A model generated the notes under the pieces. It made no database searches and was not told where the DNA came from. It saw only the letters and a list, made by a program, of their open reading frames with translations. Positions 24,694-36,089 of a stretch of 64,000 bases of DNA are shown here, piece after piece (position 1 is the stretch's first letter; each line of letters opens with the position of its first letter). The stretch is from Lepeophtheirus salmonis (Eukaryota; Arthropoda; Copepoda; Siphonostomatoida; Caligidae). The stretch covers positions 13,854,363 through 13,918,362 of the forward strand of contig NC_052135.2 of NCBI RefSeq assembly GCF_016086655.4. Direction: 5' to 3'. The position numbers were made by a program, and so were the translations under genes.

Positions 24694-25668
24694 TTGTTGG
24701 GACGATTCCAAAAAAATAAATCCCGATACTGATGCAATTCTAGTAAAAATTCCCAATACCGATTCTTTAATATTTTGAGGAATAGTTCAAAAATAGCATT
24801 TTGCTATTTGCCCACAGGATTATATTTTGGGGGATTGGTTTTAAAATTTTTTTTGAAAAAAAATCCCAAAATTAAAACTTTTTAAAAAAATGGGAAAATA
24901 AATTTTTTTGGAAAAAAATTTCAAATATACTATTTGATATTTAAATTTTTTTGCAAAAATCCACAGCTATTCACAAAAAAATTAAAATTTTTGGAGAAAA
25001 ATTTCCGAAATCTGCAACTGTTCACATAAAATAAATTGAAAAAATATTAAATATTAATTTTTTTGGTAAAAATTTCAAAAACCTACAGCTGTTCTGAAAA
25101 AATAAATTTAAAAAAAATTTCATTTCAAACATTAAATGTTTTGAAATGTACTTTCAAGAGTATTAAATTTTCTAGTAAAAAGCAAAATTCCATTTATTTA
25201 TTTTAATGTTCCTTTAATTGTTTAATTTTTTTTAATTGTAATTTTAATTTTTTCAATACTTAATGGTGTTGCACTGATTAAGTATGAATAAACATTATAG
25301 TATTACATTAACTCTATCAACCTAGGAATTTTTTATGTGAAATCCATTTACATAAAGTATATTTCTTTCTCTAGGAATCGCCTGGGCGCGAACGCACATT
25401 GATTTCAAGAGAATATCTTCCCCGAGCGCGTTGTCGATGTGCTACATGACGATTCCATCTTCTTTTTTTTTTTTTTGGGGGCGGGAGGTGGAAGGGGTGC
25501 CATTTTTTCCTAACTAAGAAAATAATAAATAGTTAAATACCACCAGTAGTAATTAATAGTAAATAAGAATTGGAATCGCAAACTAAACATAATTTTCTCG
25601 ATGCTGATCCTGATTACAGAAAAAAAAAAAGATTCTCCTATTCCGATTCTGATTAATCGTCCTTTCTC
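24694..25668 (+). mobile_element. Family B composite TIR element (with A inside)
   Basis: Left end TTGTTGGGACGATTCC and right end GATTAATCGTCCTTTCTC are degraded GTGATGGGACGATT inverted repeats, each next to a TA dinucleotide. At about 24815 the phrase ATAGCATTTTGCTA leads into TTGCCCACAGGATTATAT, the start of an embedded A element, at the same junction as the copy at 51255. The A right terminus is gone; the B right arm (TAATAAATAGTTAAATAC, AATCGCAAACTAAACATAAT) follows. A foreign GC-rich segment lies at 25262-25470. No transposase is present, so it is non-autonomous; TA target and short TIRs suggest mobilisation by a Tc1/mariner enzyme. Confidence 0.7.
25262..25470. other. GC-rich segment foreign to family B
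   Basis: Other B copies lack this stretch. It contains TTTCTTTCTCTAG, like a 3' splice acceptor, followed by about 85 bases of much higher GC (GAATCGCCTGGGCGCGAACG onward). Frame 3 after the AG stays open for about 29 codons. I do not recognise the peptide. It could be a captured exon piece or an older unrelated insertion. Confidence 0.4.
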
Positions 25669-25680
25669 TAGTATTTACTA

Positions 25681-26760
25681 GTGTTGAGACTAGGTACAAG
25701 ATTAATTTTTTGCAATTTGGTCTTAATTGATTTTCCAAGGATAATTCGATCGAGACAGCCATCTCAAATAATGAGCTGAAATTGAATGGTTTTCATATCG
25801 TTAAACTTTCATTTTTTTTTTTGGTCTTACTATATGGAACAATTTTCTTCCCTATCTACAATTTTTAATTCGGCAATACTTCAATAACACACAAATTTAC
25901 ACTGTCTTTTTTGTCAGCTGTCCATATTGATGTTTTCCCCCTAAATAGTGTTCTGAATGTTAATTTGTTATAAATTTTAATCAGTTATTGTTATGCACAT
26001 AACAATTACCAACAATTATTATATTAAAAAAAAATAATATTTAGTATAAATATCCAGAAATTTGTTCTACCCACGCACACATTTTCATTTGTTGTGTTTA
26101 AGTTAAATCAAATACATCTTTAAAAGCTTGAAGTTTATTTTTATGATATATTAAAAAATAATATATAAGTTATTTGAGTGAAATTGAAGATGGACATGTT
26201 TGATTTTTTTGTAATAAAAATATTTACCTTGTTACCTTATGGATAAAAACTATTTTTGTTGGGTTATACGATAAAATACAACTAAAGGATAAAACAATTA
26301 TCTATTAAATGATCTTTAAAGCACAATGATATCTTCAAAAACATTCAAGATGCAGCAATTTATAAACAGAGTAGGTGGCGTCTCCGCCGAAACTTTAGAA
26401 GCCTCTAAATCCTGAGCCGGAGGACAGAAAAGGCTGAAATTATGGATTTTTGAGATATTAACTAATATTAAAATATGTAAAAAAAATTGAAGATGGTGAT
26501 GTTTTAGAGTGATTTATTTGACATGGAATGACTCAATTATCATTATCACATAGAGATGACAGCGGTAACCTATACTTATAACAGCCCAGGCTACAGAAAG
26601 TCAAACATCCTTGCCGATAAGTTAGATTTTTTAGTTTGCACTAGCCCTATTGATTAAACTGATATATGAGATAAATTGGAAATACACATGACGTCATCAA
26701 AAATGCATCTATAAAATCGGTTAAGACCGAATTATGTATGATTACAATCAAGAACAATTA
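25681..26760 (+). mobile_element. Family C element, right edge uncertain
   Basis: Starts after TA with GTGTTGAGACTAGGTACAAG, the C left terminus, only 12 bp after the B element ends. Downstream, ACATGACGTCATCAAAAATG and AATCGGTTAAGACCGAATTA (26690-26735) match C internal blocks in inverted order. I could not find the right terminus. Confidence 0.45.
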
Positions 26761-26764
26761 TGTT

Positions 26765-27985
26765 GTGTGGTTTTTAGAGAAACTACTCACATAATTTCTT
26801 AGTTCTTATAGAAGTATATAATGATTCTGTAGAAGATCTGGAGTCATTTATATTTTCTTGACTATAGAGGCAATTTTTCACGAGGTCAGAAGTCACAATC
26901 ACAGATATTGATGTTATGGGATATCTGCACTATGAACGATCCTTTCATTATAAGTGATGAGGTCCATTGAGTGAGGCAGTAAGGGACGAGCTCCCTCGAA
27001 CAGAACATAAAAAGAGGATCAAAAGGAAGTGGCTAGGATATTCAAATAGCCAAAAATATATAATAAACGGAAAGGTAACGACGGCATAATGTGGATCCAT
27101 ATATCCAAATGCATTCTAGGAAACATCCATTTAAATCACCATGAATTACTTCACATAAAGCTTACACACAGTTCAATATTAATATTTTCGATTTTAGGAT
27201 TTTGAGACAGAAACTCTTCAATCGCATTTACTTATATTAAGTGGGCGTATTTAGTCCTAGTTCATAGTCACTCATGTAAGTAAATTATGTTGATAAGATT
27301 GAATATGCTTCTGAGAGATGGAAAATAGATAATGACAGATTCATCATCATTTCATAACAAAGTACCATACAAATGTATTTACATACATAGACTCTTCACT
27401 ATTACACGTAGGCATGTATTTAGATTAACATTTTCAAATAATAAAGATAATCACGGTGCACTCCCACAAAAAAATCCAAATAAATATTATTGCTATAGCG
27501 TAATCCCCCTCTATCTGTCAGTTCAAAAAGTTTTAGAGATACTTAGCAATTTATGTTTAAAATATAAAAGGATTTAAATATTTCATAGTTAACAACTATT
27601 CAGTTTAATAAATGACTACTTAGATCGGCAGGTATTGCATTAATCAACACCGCAATAACAAATACACTTTCTTTGTATTTTGATGTCAATTGTCGATTTT
27701 ACTGCTCCATTTCTTAAACACTCTGAATGTGAGTGATTGAACTGTAAAGCCGACCTTAGGCTATTGCAGCTACAGTGGGCCACATTTTCTAATAACCTCC
27801 GGAATTTAAGAAAAAAATTAATCTTTAAATAAGGTTATGAAAATCAGGAATATCTTTTATTATGATAAATGTCTTTATAAAAATAATCATTTAAGAAAAA
27901 CGAGAAATGCAGTATGTCACCATAAAAATAATCTTGAACAAAGACCAAGAAAAGAAATAACTCCCGATTAATTTTTATACTTCAA
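26765..27985. other. Unassigned AT-rich sequence
   Basis: Small ORFs only (for example 27332-27577), without motifs. No tRNA-like or terminal-repeat signal. Confidence 0.45.
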
Positions 27986-28000
27986 ATGGTACTAGAAAAA

Positions 28001-28743
28001 GTGCCCTGGAGAAAATTGCCATGGAGGAAAATTGCCCGGAGAAAAATTGGCGAGTATTTTGTTCAAACTTCATGATAACCCATAATAAATTCGCTTAATT
28101 ATATTAATGACAAATATATAAATATATTTTTTGTTCCATCCGCCCAGAGAGCACCTTCAAATGTGAGTAATATTATTCCAATACAATTTCCTTGCAATTT
28201 TTTAAATTCAATCCAATCTTATAAGAAATAGATCGTAAGGATTGGTAGAGGAGGGCGGGTGGATAAATAGCTTAGGACCTCTTAAAATATTTTTGAATAC
28301 CCACCGCTATCGGAAAGTGGAATTGCAAAAAACAACCTGGAATATATCTAAGGAACCCTTCTAATACCAAAAAGAAATCCAAGCTGTCAGGTTGCGTGGA
28401 GTACTTGGGGTAACCCTGGATTCTTAAAAACCACAGCCAATTCATCAAATACATCCAAGGAGCCCATTCAATACCAAAAAAAAATAGTTTAAGCCCTCGG
28501 CTGCAAATTGAAAACTACATTTTTTCTGTGTTTTTACGCCATGAAATTATTTTTTGTTATGGAGGCTACGGTACATGCAAATAATATTATTTGTATTTCA
28601 ATTGTCATATCAATCATTGTTTTTTCTTTAAATTCGTAATTTAAAAAAGTGTTACTATTGATTATGAAGTTCGAAAAAAATACAGGCAATTTTCTCCAGG
28701 GCAATCTTCCACTGGCAATTTTTGCCTGGGCAGTTTTCCGCAC
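28001..28743. mobile_element. Foldback element with about 80-bp TIRs
   Basis: The left arm (28001-28082) is a ladder of GGAGAAAATTGCC units ending in TTTGTTCAAACTTCATGATAAC. The right arm (28660-28743) is its reverse complement with changes (GTTCGAA, GCAATTTTCTCCAGGGCAAT, GGCAATTTTTGCCTGGGCAG). Between them is an AT-rich spacer with an internal direct repeat: GGAATATATCTAAGGAACCC recurs in altered form as AAATACATCCAAGGAGCCCA about 110 bp later, each followed by AATACCAAAAA. There is no ORF of its own. Long subterminal-repeat TIRs and the MULE pieces next door suggest a MULE-derived non-autonomous element; this is inference. Confidence 0.65.
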
Positions 28744-28910
28744 ACGACTTCAAATATACATAGAGCCAAATATTTCATTGACATATCTGAGTCAATAATA
28801 TGTTTTTACTTTTAAGTTATGGGTTCCCGTAAAATTCCCCCTGGAGAATTCCTGTCCAGTCAATTCCACTTATATTAATAAACAAAGTTCAACCGTTACA
28901 TCTTGCATAT

Positions 28911-29275
28911 TCAATGAATTTGGGGGTAGGTCGTTTTTTCCCCTAACTTTTCAGATATTTCAATTGTAGGAAGATTAGCAGCAACATCATCATTTAAATT
29001 TCTTAATTCTTTGGACATAATTTGCTGCGGAGCATTCAGTGTTTCTTGAGCTTTTCTCATAATATTGGCTGTCATAATGGTCACTTGGGCCTCCATTTGC
29101 GATTTGTATTATCGTTGATTTGTTCAATAAATTCGTCGTTTTCGTTGATCTTGATTGTTGCCTTATATAGGTAGCCTTTTCGTTTCAATATACATTCAAA
29201 TGTTCTCAAACCAGTCGTCAAATCCTTCTTGTAGACATAGGTGTCTAGTGGAAGTTCTAGGCTTTCCATCAAATT
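28911..29275 (-). pseudogene. FLYWCH zinc-finger part of a MULE transposase
   Basis: On the minus strand from about 29245: TYVYKKDLTTGLRTFECILK then KGYLYKATIKINENDEFIEQ, a FLYWCH-type finger in which the first zinc Cys (FEC) is kept and the second is replaced by Tyr (YLY instead of QCK). A frame change at about 29090 leads to MEAQVTIMTANIMRKAQETL, NAPQQIMSKELRNLNDDVAA and NLP, the conserved linker that follows FLYWCH in arthropod MULE-type transposases (xANIKRxA...TxQQIxxxEL...A..LP). These proteins bind element ends and cut through a DDE domain, which is missing here. The C-terminal end of the same protein family lies on the opposite strand next to it. Confidence 0.75.
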
Positions 29276-29616
29276 GTGGAATATGTTCAATCGAAGGATT
29301 ACCACGGACAAACAATAATGTGGAAGGATGGCACTTTCGGTTTTCCTTACAAGTTGTTTCATGCAATTCAGTTCTCTGGAAGTTTCTCGAACTTTTAAAG
29401 GATGAAGAAAATTTGATACACATAAAAATCATTCAACAGCTTGCAACTCATCCTCCGCCTGTTCAAAAAAGACGATATCGTTATTGTAAACAACGTATTG
29501 TGACTTACAGCTTTTATGTTAGGAAATTGCAACTTACACGAAATTTAGATTTTTTACAAAAAATATGTACCATTTTTTTCTTTTTTTTGCATATTTTAAA
29601 TGATTATAAGAATTAA
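29275..29616 (+). pseudogene. MULE transposase C-terminal region
   Basis: The plus-strand frame (ORF 29155-29616; homologous part from about 29275) reads GLPRTNNNVEGWHFRFSLQV, SCNSVLWKFLELLKDEENLI, HIKIIQQLATHPPPVQKRRY and RYCKQRI. This matches the conserved tail of FLYWCH/MULE transposases: LPRTNNxVEGWHxxF, P-x-LWxFI-x-LKxEE and a basic RRRY motif. Just before it, LWNMFNR occurs in another frame, so a shift lies at about 29290. The ORF's first 45 codons are antisense to the FLYWCH piece and are not part of the protein. The two halves point away from each other, so an inversion or two independent insertions broke the gene. No catalytic residues remain. Confidence 0.8.
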
Positions 29617-29619
29617 TAA

Positions 29620-30330
29620 AAATTTTGATGATTTGCAAGCTATTGCATCTTGAATACTTATTTTATTTATAAATTGATATATGTTATGTGTTTTTTTATT
29701 ATCTCATGTTTACATGTTGGCAGTTAATTTAGAAAATATATATAAAATACAATGTTAATAGAAAATACATATGCAACAAAATTTTGTCTTTTTATTTGAA
29801 ACTATTTTATTAATGTAGGTGGAAATTCCGCAGTGAATTCTCCGAATATCGTGTTAAGATACACAAACTTTAGATATTGTCTATCAAATCAAATCAATCA
29901 ATTTATTATTCTTTAATTGTTACGATTAATTCAAAGGGTTAATAAATATAATTTATTGTTATAAATTGACGATAATTCGTTGAAAAATATTTATGTAATC
30001 CATACTCAATTTTGAAAATTAACAACATTATAGCTTATTTCGTTTTGACGGACCACTAATGTATTTTCTATAACAGGAAAAATTCTTTTATATGCTTACC
30101 CAGATTATAACATGGGTTTTTCGCATATACCCGTACAAAGGTTTAGACAAGGGTAATATAATTATACTATGGTTCCATAGTTGGGACGAATTGGTTATCT
30201 ACCAATTGTTGATGTTGGGCCTCTTTCCTGCTTCTTTTTGTAGGAAAGGTTGCGATATACTATAAAGGAGTCAAACAACGACGTGTTTAACTTTGAAAAT
30301 GACTATTTCATTTCATTACCAACTGCCTAG
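29620..30330. other. Unassigned AT-rich sequence
   Basis: No signals recognised between the MULE relic and the next family A copy. Confidence 0.5.
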
Positions 30331-30334
30331 GTTG

Positions 30335-30826
30335 GACCGTCCTCAGGATTATATATATTTTTTTTTTTGAAAAAAAATCCACTAATTATAATTTTTAGGA
30401 AAAATTCAAAAATCCATAGTTATTCTCAAAAAATTTCAAAAATCCACATCTTTTCACAAAAGACAGATTATTTTTGAAAAAAATATTTTTTTTTGCAGAT
30501 GTTAAATTTTTTCCAAAAAATTTAAAAAATCCAAAGCTATTCACAAAAAAATACATTTTTGGAAAAAAAATTCAAAAATTCCCATCTATTTGTAAAAAAA
30601 TTATATTTTTCGGACAAAAAATACAAAAATTTAATTTCAAATAAAAAATTTATTCAAAAACTTTTTCCAAAATGCATAGTAATTCAGAAAAAATTACATT
30701 TTTCGGGAAATTTTTTCAAAAATCCATAGCCATTCACAAAAAATTAATTTTTTTGAAGAAAATTATATAAAGAAGCTTTTTTTATATTTGGGGAAGGGGG
30801 TTTACAGTTCCTCATGTCCACCCCTG
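30335..30826 (+). mobile_element. Family A element, degraded ends
   Basis: Left end CGTCCTCAGGATTATATAT; right end TCATGTCCACCCCTG. The interior contains at least six copies of the A core (CATAGTTATTCTCAAAAAAT, CATAGCCATTCACAAAAAAT and similar). The target duplication is not clear. Confidence 0.7.
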
Positions 30827-31441
30827 GGGACAATTCTGCACGTAAGAAAATGGTAATGTTGTTGAATGTGTTTATAAATATTCAAGCTCGCGAGGGAGGA
30901 CTTAAGGAAGTACGTAATGTATATCTTATTTGTTGTTAATAAAGACATAAATGGTGATATCCTTGAAGTTACAGATGGTTGGAACATGATCACACATGCA
31001 CAAGAAGATGAGATCATGATATACATACAATGTACAAAATGGTATATATTAACAAGTCTGTAAGTAAATTGAATAAGTCAAAGTGTTCTTTCCTTTCCAT
31101 CATTGCATTTTATATATAAAATATAATCAATTTAAATCATCAAAATGCACTTCCTTGAGTCTGAAACCCATTTAACGTGAATATTTATTTATTTATTTTA
31201 ATTTCAATATGTTTAGTCGTCACTAAATTAATAATATGTTCTCGTGTAGGAAGCCTAGCATGACGCTTGAAATGAAAATGAATATAATATAATAACAGTA
31301 GTGATGTACCATAAAATCATTTCAAGTAAGGGGATCGTCACATATGGTTTGTGTTGTTTGGGAAACCCTTAGTATAGTGGGTACTCACGTATTTAAAACG
31401 TTACTATACTAAATTGGTATTGTAAACAGTACTTACATCGC

Positions 31442-31822
31442 AAGGGCGTCCTCAGGATTATATAGGTATATATATATACTAGGTTTTTGGGATTTTGTTT
31501 AAAAAAAAGTTAAAAAATTAAATTCTTGGGAAAATAATTTCAAATGTTAAATATTTTTGAAATATCCTTCAAAAATCCACAGCTGTTCATACAAAATTTA
31601 ATTTTTTGTGAGAATTTTTTTTTTTTTTTTTTAATTAAATTTCAGATATTAAATTTTTTGAAAAAAAAAAAAATAATCCACAGCTATACAAAAATTATTT
31701 TACATATTAATTTTATGTGGAAAAAGAGCTCAAATATCCATAGCTATTCTCAAAAAGTAATTTATTTTGAAAAAAAATTTCAAAAATGTTAACAAAAAAT
31801 TAATGTTTTTGGAAAAAAAGTA
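31442..31822 (+). mobile_element. Family A element, right end lost
   Basis: GCAAGGGCGTCCTCAGGATT starts the copy, followed by TATATAGGTATATATAT and GGTTTTTGGGATTTTG. Core units such as TCCACAGCTGTTCATACAAA and TCCATAGCTATTCTCAAAAA follow. It fades without a right terminus. The 82-codon ORF inside is repeat-derived, not a gene. Confidence 0.7.
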
Positions 31823-31824
31823 AG

Positions 31825-33470
31825 TTAATTTTGGATTCTGTATAAGGATATCCCATCCTTATGGAATCAAATTAGGGGTCTTGAAAGCTCATCTTGGTCC
31901 ATGGTTGTACTTTATTCTTCTGGAAGGCCAATTAAGTGTCCTCGTGTATCTAAGCCCCATTAGGTATGTAAAATAGAGGTGATTTAGTGTCATTTAAAAG
32001 ACTTTTTCAAATTGTACATCTTATTCTTAATTTGGACGGGGAAGTATATTTTAACTTCTTCAAAAGTACTCAAAATGTTTTGGAATCGATAGAAAGGATT
32101 AAAAAGTTGGTAAGACAGTCATTGTTGGTCAACCTTGTAACTGCAGTAAGTCAAAGAGGTGAGTGAAAAGTACAAATGGATTATTTTCAAATTTGTAATA
32201 CATTAAACACATCTCATCCATCGTTTTTATTATAAGTTTTCATGTAAATTTGCAGAAACCATTTTTAAATTGCAGTGATACAAATTGAATTTGCATACTT
32301 GAATCATTCATGGACTTTGTAATTCCGTAAAGGAAAAGATCGAACGAGTAAGAAATCTTTAATTAAATTTTCATATTTGTGTTGCCCGTTGTTGGTATAT
32401 GTATTTGAATTTACAAACTAAATGAAAGTGGATAATCAGATTTTACATCAAAACACTTGAAAATATTTTTCTCTTCATTCCTCATTTATCTTGACATAAA
32501 TCATACTTCATTTTCCGTGTACATGCATCATAGCCGGTTAGCAATGCTTCTGACATCTAATTATCGTTCATTTCTTTAATTGCCCGTAGCATTCTTTCAA
32601 ACTTACATACATTACTATTAGATTAGATACCTACATAAGTATAGAAAAGAATTGCAATAAAATACTTATTAAAATACATTAAAGCATTACTTATAAAGGC
32701 TATTTTTGTAGACAGATACAAATCGGGTCAATAACATTTTTTTGTCCATGTCTATAGTTATCATTCTTTATGAAAAACTATGTAATCAAGTGCCAAATAC
32801 CTATGTATGAGTATCTATCTATCCCACGACCAAGTTTGCCAAAAAAAAATCAACTTGAATAGTGATATCACAAAATAACTCAATTAAAAACTATCTATAC
32901 TTATTGGACATTGGACAGGTGCAAAATTAATTCAGAAGAATTCATGAATCAATGTGCAAAAATATATATATGCAGGATTGTAATAAATTATCGTCCTATA
33001 AATTTGTTCGCCCTTTCCTTACTATTCCTAGTTATTTACGAGGTAACCGAGGTCATGGTATGAAATCTAATCAAAGACATGTATATATAGAACTAGAAGA
33101 ACAATTGGGGCAGTTGAGATGAATTACCAGCCTTCTTTTGTACTGGGTTATATAGCTGAAATCAAGGTCAAGATCTAATTATAAAGAATTAATATATATT
33201 TAAAAAATATCTACTTTTAAAAGTAGAATTTTTTTTTTTTGCTTCTCCATTCATTCAGCTGACACGTTGCTCTTCTAGTTCTTTCTTATTTTTTTGGGTC
33301 CAGCTGTCTCAAATGACACAATATTATCTCTTTTCTCTACCGCCCCTCTAGCCCCCTCCCCTGGGGACGCCCTTGAGTATACTACAGGTCCTTAAATACA
33401 ACTAAATAATGTTAATTCATAGGGAAAGAACGCCTAAATGACATCCTGAAAAATCAAATTTTCCTTTATT
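31825..33470. other. Unassigned; possible solo A end
   Basis: No gene is recognised. At 33340-33377, CCCCTCCCCTGGGGACGCCCTTGAG resembles a family A right terminus without an A interior. Confidence 0.4.
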
Positions 33471-33476
33471 TTTAAG

Positions 33477-33567
33477 GACTACAAAGTTGGCGTGCCGGAC
33501 CGGACCGGTGTCTTAAAGAAGGACCGACACTACACGGTACACTACATTGGGTATCTTCATGACTCAG
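33477..33567 (+). CDS. Candidate internal exon of an unknown host gene
   Basis: A 91-base segment has unusually high GC for the window and sits between a good 3' splice acceptor (TTTCCTTTATTTTTAAG just before it) and a good donor (CAG followed by GTATTG). In frame it reads DYKVGVPDRTGVLKKDRHYT then VHYIGYLHDSG, ending one base into the next codon. Third positions are C/G in about 17 of 30 codons, far from the AT-rich background. I do not recognise the family; VHYIGYL.DSG faintly recalls an FKBP core, but that is too short to rely on. I found no flanking exons. A competing reading is the minus-strand ORF that covers the same bases. Confidence 0.4.
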
Positions 33568-33639
33568 GTATTGCCTTTGATCCAGGAGGAGTTTTCCGGG
33601 GACCCAATCTGCTTTAAACAGTATGGATCCCCCACTTAC

Positions 33640-33837
33640 ACAGCCAAAATTGTCCAGTTGTAGTATGTGTCTAATTTTGAGCATTTTGTGCATCCTTTCA
33701 ACTCCTCTGGATGTTGCCACGTAGAGTATAGTGGGTAGGATGACAAATAGTTTTCCAAGAGTTATTAAGGATCCGTTTACGAGGCTGAAAAACTGTGCGT
33801 GCCAGCTACATTGACAGCCCATGTCAAAGAAGGGCAT
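33640..33837 (-). CDS. Possible minus-strand exon, unidentified
   Basis: The minus strand is open over 33472-33837 (121 codons from an ATG). Within it, a perfect GTAAGT donor (GGCTGT then GTAAGTGGG at about 33638) would end an exon reading MPFFDMGCQCSWHAQFFSLV, then NGSLITLGKLFVILPTILYV and a basic stretch (RGVERMHKMLKIRH). The middle part could span a membrane. An AG lies 15 bases upstream of the ATG, so it could equally be an internal exon. No family is recognised. It may be exclusive with, or neighbour to, the plus-strand exon candidate at 33477. Confidence 0.25.
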
Positions 33838-34279
33838 ATTGAGTAAATTCTTAATATATTAAGAAATTTAATACCAAATATACTACTAGGTTTGAATAAA
33901 AAGAGCAAATAAAACCTGCTTCCGGTGGCAATCATTAGAAGAATAGTTGTTAATGTTAATAACTAATGGAAGGAGTTATAATATTGTTCATCAGGGAAAA
34001 AGCTGATATATTGTAAGTTATATCATAAATCGGGATTAAAGAAATGAAAGCTATAAAAAGGGACAAAGAGGTTAAAAGCACAAGAAAAAATTTAGTGGAG
34101 TCACTGAAAAGTGTTTTTTTAGAAAAAAGGATGAAAGTATTAAAAAAAATATGTCTAAAACTACAATTTAATTTATAATGAGTTAAAATTGGGAAGAGGT
34201 TTAACAATAAGGGTTTAATAAGAAGGAGTTTTTTTTGTTTTTTTGGGGGTTATACTAGAATAGAATATCATCCTTTCAA

Positions 34280-34745
34280 AAAATTATTTTTTTTGAAAAA
34301 AAAATTACTGAACTCAAAATCATAAAAATTCCCAGCTATTCAAAAAAAATTGTGGAGATATATTTCAAAAATCCACAGGTGTTCAAAAAGAAAGTATTAA
34401 AATTTTTGGATAAAAAATTAAAGTTTTTGATTTTTTTTTTCAAAAATCCCTACTTTTTCTCAAAAAAAATAAATATTAAATTTTTTGGAAAAATTTTTCA
34501 AAAATACATTTACTCACAGAAAATTTAATTTGTGTGAAAATTTTTGAAAAATTAAATTTTAAATAGTAAAAAGCAAAAATTCCTTAATTAGAGGTGAGAG
34601 ACGGCTATTTTTTTTTTTTTTTTTCATAACTTAGAAAAGTAATAAATAGTTAAATACTGGTTATAAATAATAATCGGAATTGCAAAATAACCATCATTTT
34701 CCCGATGTCAATCCCTGAAAAACATCCCATTAATCGTCCCATCCG
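34280..34745 (+). mobile_element. Family B element, left end lost
   Basis: The right arm is clear: CTTAGAAAAGTAATAAATAG, GGAATTGCAAAATAACCATC and the terminus CATTAATCGTCCCATC. The interior is A-type core (CCCAGCTATTCAAAAAAAAT and similar), followed by AGCAAAAATTCCTTAATT. No left B terminus is found; the region at 34230-34280 is a degraded T/G-rich stretch. Confidence 0.65.
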
Positions 34746-34749
34746 TTGT

Positions 34750-35785
34750 CTGAACCAATTTTTTTGTGGACAAGAACTTATAACAATCCTTTATTTACAT
34801 TAGACATACAATAATTGTGTGTTTTTTTTTTTTTTTGTTTTTTTAAGAAAAGATTCATACAATTTTTAACTCTCATTTCTTAGAGAACGTACATAATATA
34901 AGTTATACATTATTCATGGATACATAAACTGTAGACCAATAACTTATTTCCAATTTATTATTCATAATAGGAATTTATTTTCAATGTCAAACTAGTTATG
35001 ATATCTTTATTGTTCTGCCTAATTTATTATAAAGTATAATACATTTTATATAATATGAATGTATATGTCCAGTTGAGAACGGCTATTATCTGTTCTTATT
35101 GGCAAAGGTATACATATCCTTCTGTGATGAAGATTATGGTAGTACATATTCAATACAACCACTAATGTACCTACTTACGTATAAAATAATGATACTTACA
35201 GGATGGTACAGAATTAAGGTCCAACTAACTTAAACATAATTAAATTTAGAGTATTGAGTGTAGAGATTTCGTTCCCCTAATTAAAAATATTTGCAACAGG
35301 GATTAGTGAAAAAAAAAAATATTACAGTGAATATCTTTTTTTAAATTATGACTTTCATTTCATTTTTTTCCAATTCTAATATGAGGTGACTTTTAAAAAG
35401 AGATATGGGCCTTTTCATTTCGCCAAAAATAATAAAAGACCCTTTTTAATAAATTATTTGGTTTAATCGAATTACGTTATACATTTTTTTTAGAAGGGTA
35501 TATTTTTTTAAGAGGTCAAGCCTTTTTTGGTTATTTTCGTAAATTGTGTAGATATGTAGTAATATAATGATTTTTGGTTAGAAAGTAATTTTTTTTTTCA
35601 AAGTCATTTTGTTAGAAAAATGTATATTTTATATTTTCAAAAGTCGTACATGATCAGTACTAATACTCTATGGGGAGAATCCCCACCAGTAGTACTGCGT
35701 GAGGGCCCCAGTCCACAATACAAATGAAGTGCAACGGCATTTTGGGGGGGGGGCTCCTCTTCTCCTGAATTAACCTCTTGTACTT
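34750..35785. other. Unassigned; one hairpin
   Basis: CAGTACTAATACTCTATGGGGAGAATCCCCACCAGTAGTACTG at 35656-35698 could fold as a two-part stem (CAGTAC/GTACTG and TGGGG/CCCCA). Nothing else is recognised. Confidence 0.4.
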
Positions 35786-35789
35786 TGTA

Positions 35790-35954
35790 ATGATATGGTC
35801 AAGGGAAGGTCAATACAGTTTTTATTCTCAGTAAGGACACTTTGATAACAGATTGCACAGCAAAATTCCTGAAGATGTTACGAGTGCATACTGCAATTAT
35901 GTGACGAAGCGTTTCCACAAAGTTGTACATAACAAGGAAAAACATATTGAATGA
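35790..35954 (+). pseudogene. Tc1-like transposase C-terminal tail
   Basis: The plus-strand frame KIPEDVTSAYCNYVTKRFHK then VVHNKEKHIE and stop (about 35863-35954) matches the end of Tc1/Tc3-type transposases (IPEDVxxxxCxxxxxRFxxVVxxxGxHIE). Upstream GKVNTVFIL in another frame is probably the weakened WGYLKxKVY block. Catalytic and DNA-binding parts are absent. A mariner element starts 135 bp further on and is unrelated. Confidence 0.65.
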
Positions 35955-36089
35955 GATTTGGGTCCGTTGTATTACTTAATTAAACAGAAACTTATTTATT
36001 CATAAGCTAATACATGCCATAATTTGTTAGCAATTTAATTATTTTTAATGATGGGATCCTTATTCAGGACGACGATGAACGCCTGCGTA

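Noticed and set aside
29155..29290. N-terminal 45 codons of the 153-codon plus ORF as part of a protein
   Set aside because: This part is the complement of the FLYWCH-coding minus strand; only the segment from about 29290 on matches the MULE tail.
30335..30826. T/A-rich repeats as centromeric or telomeric satellite
   Set aside because: They occur as separate dispersed copies bounded by inverted termini, not as a continuous tandem array, and no telomeric motif is present.
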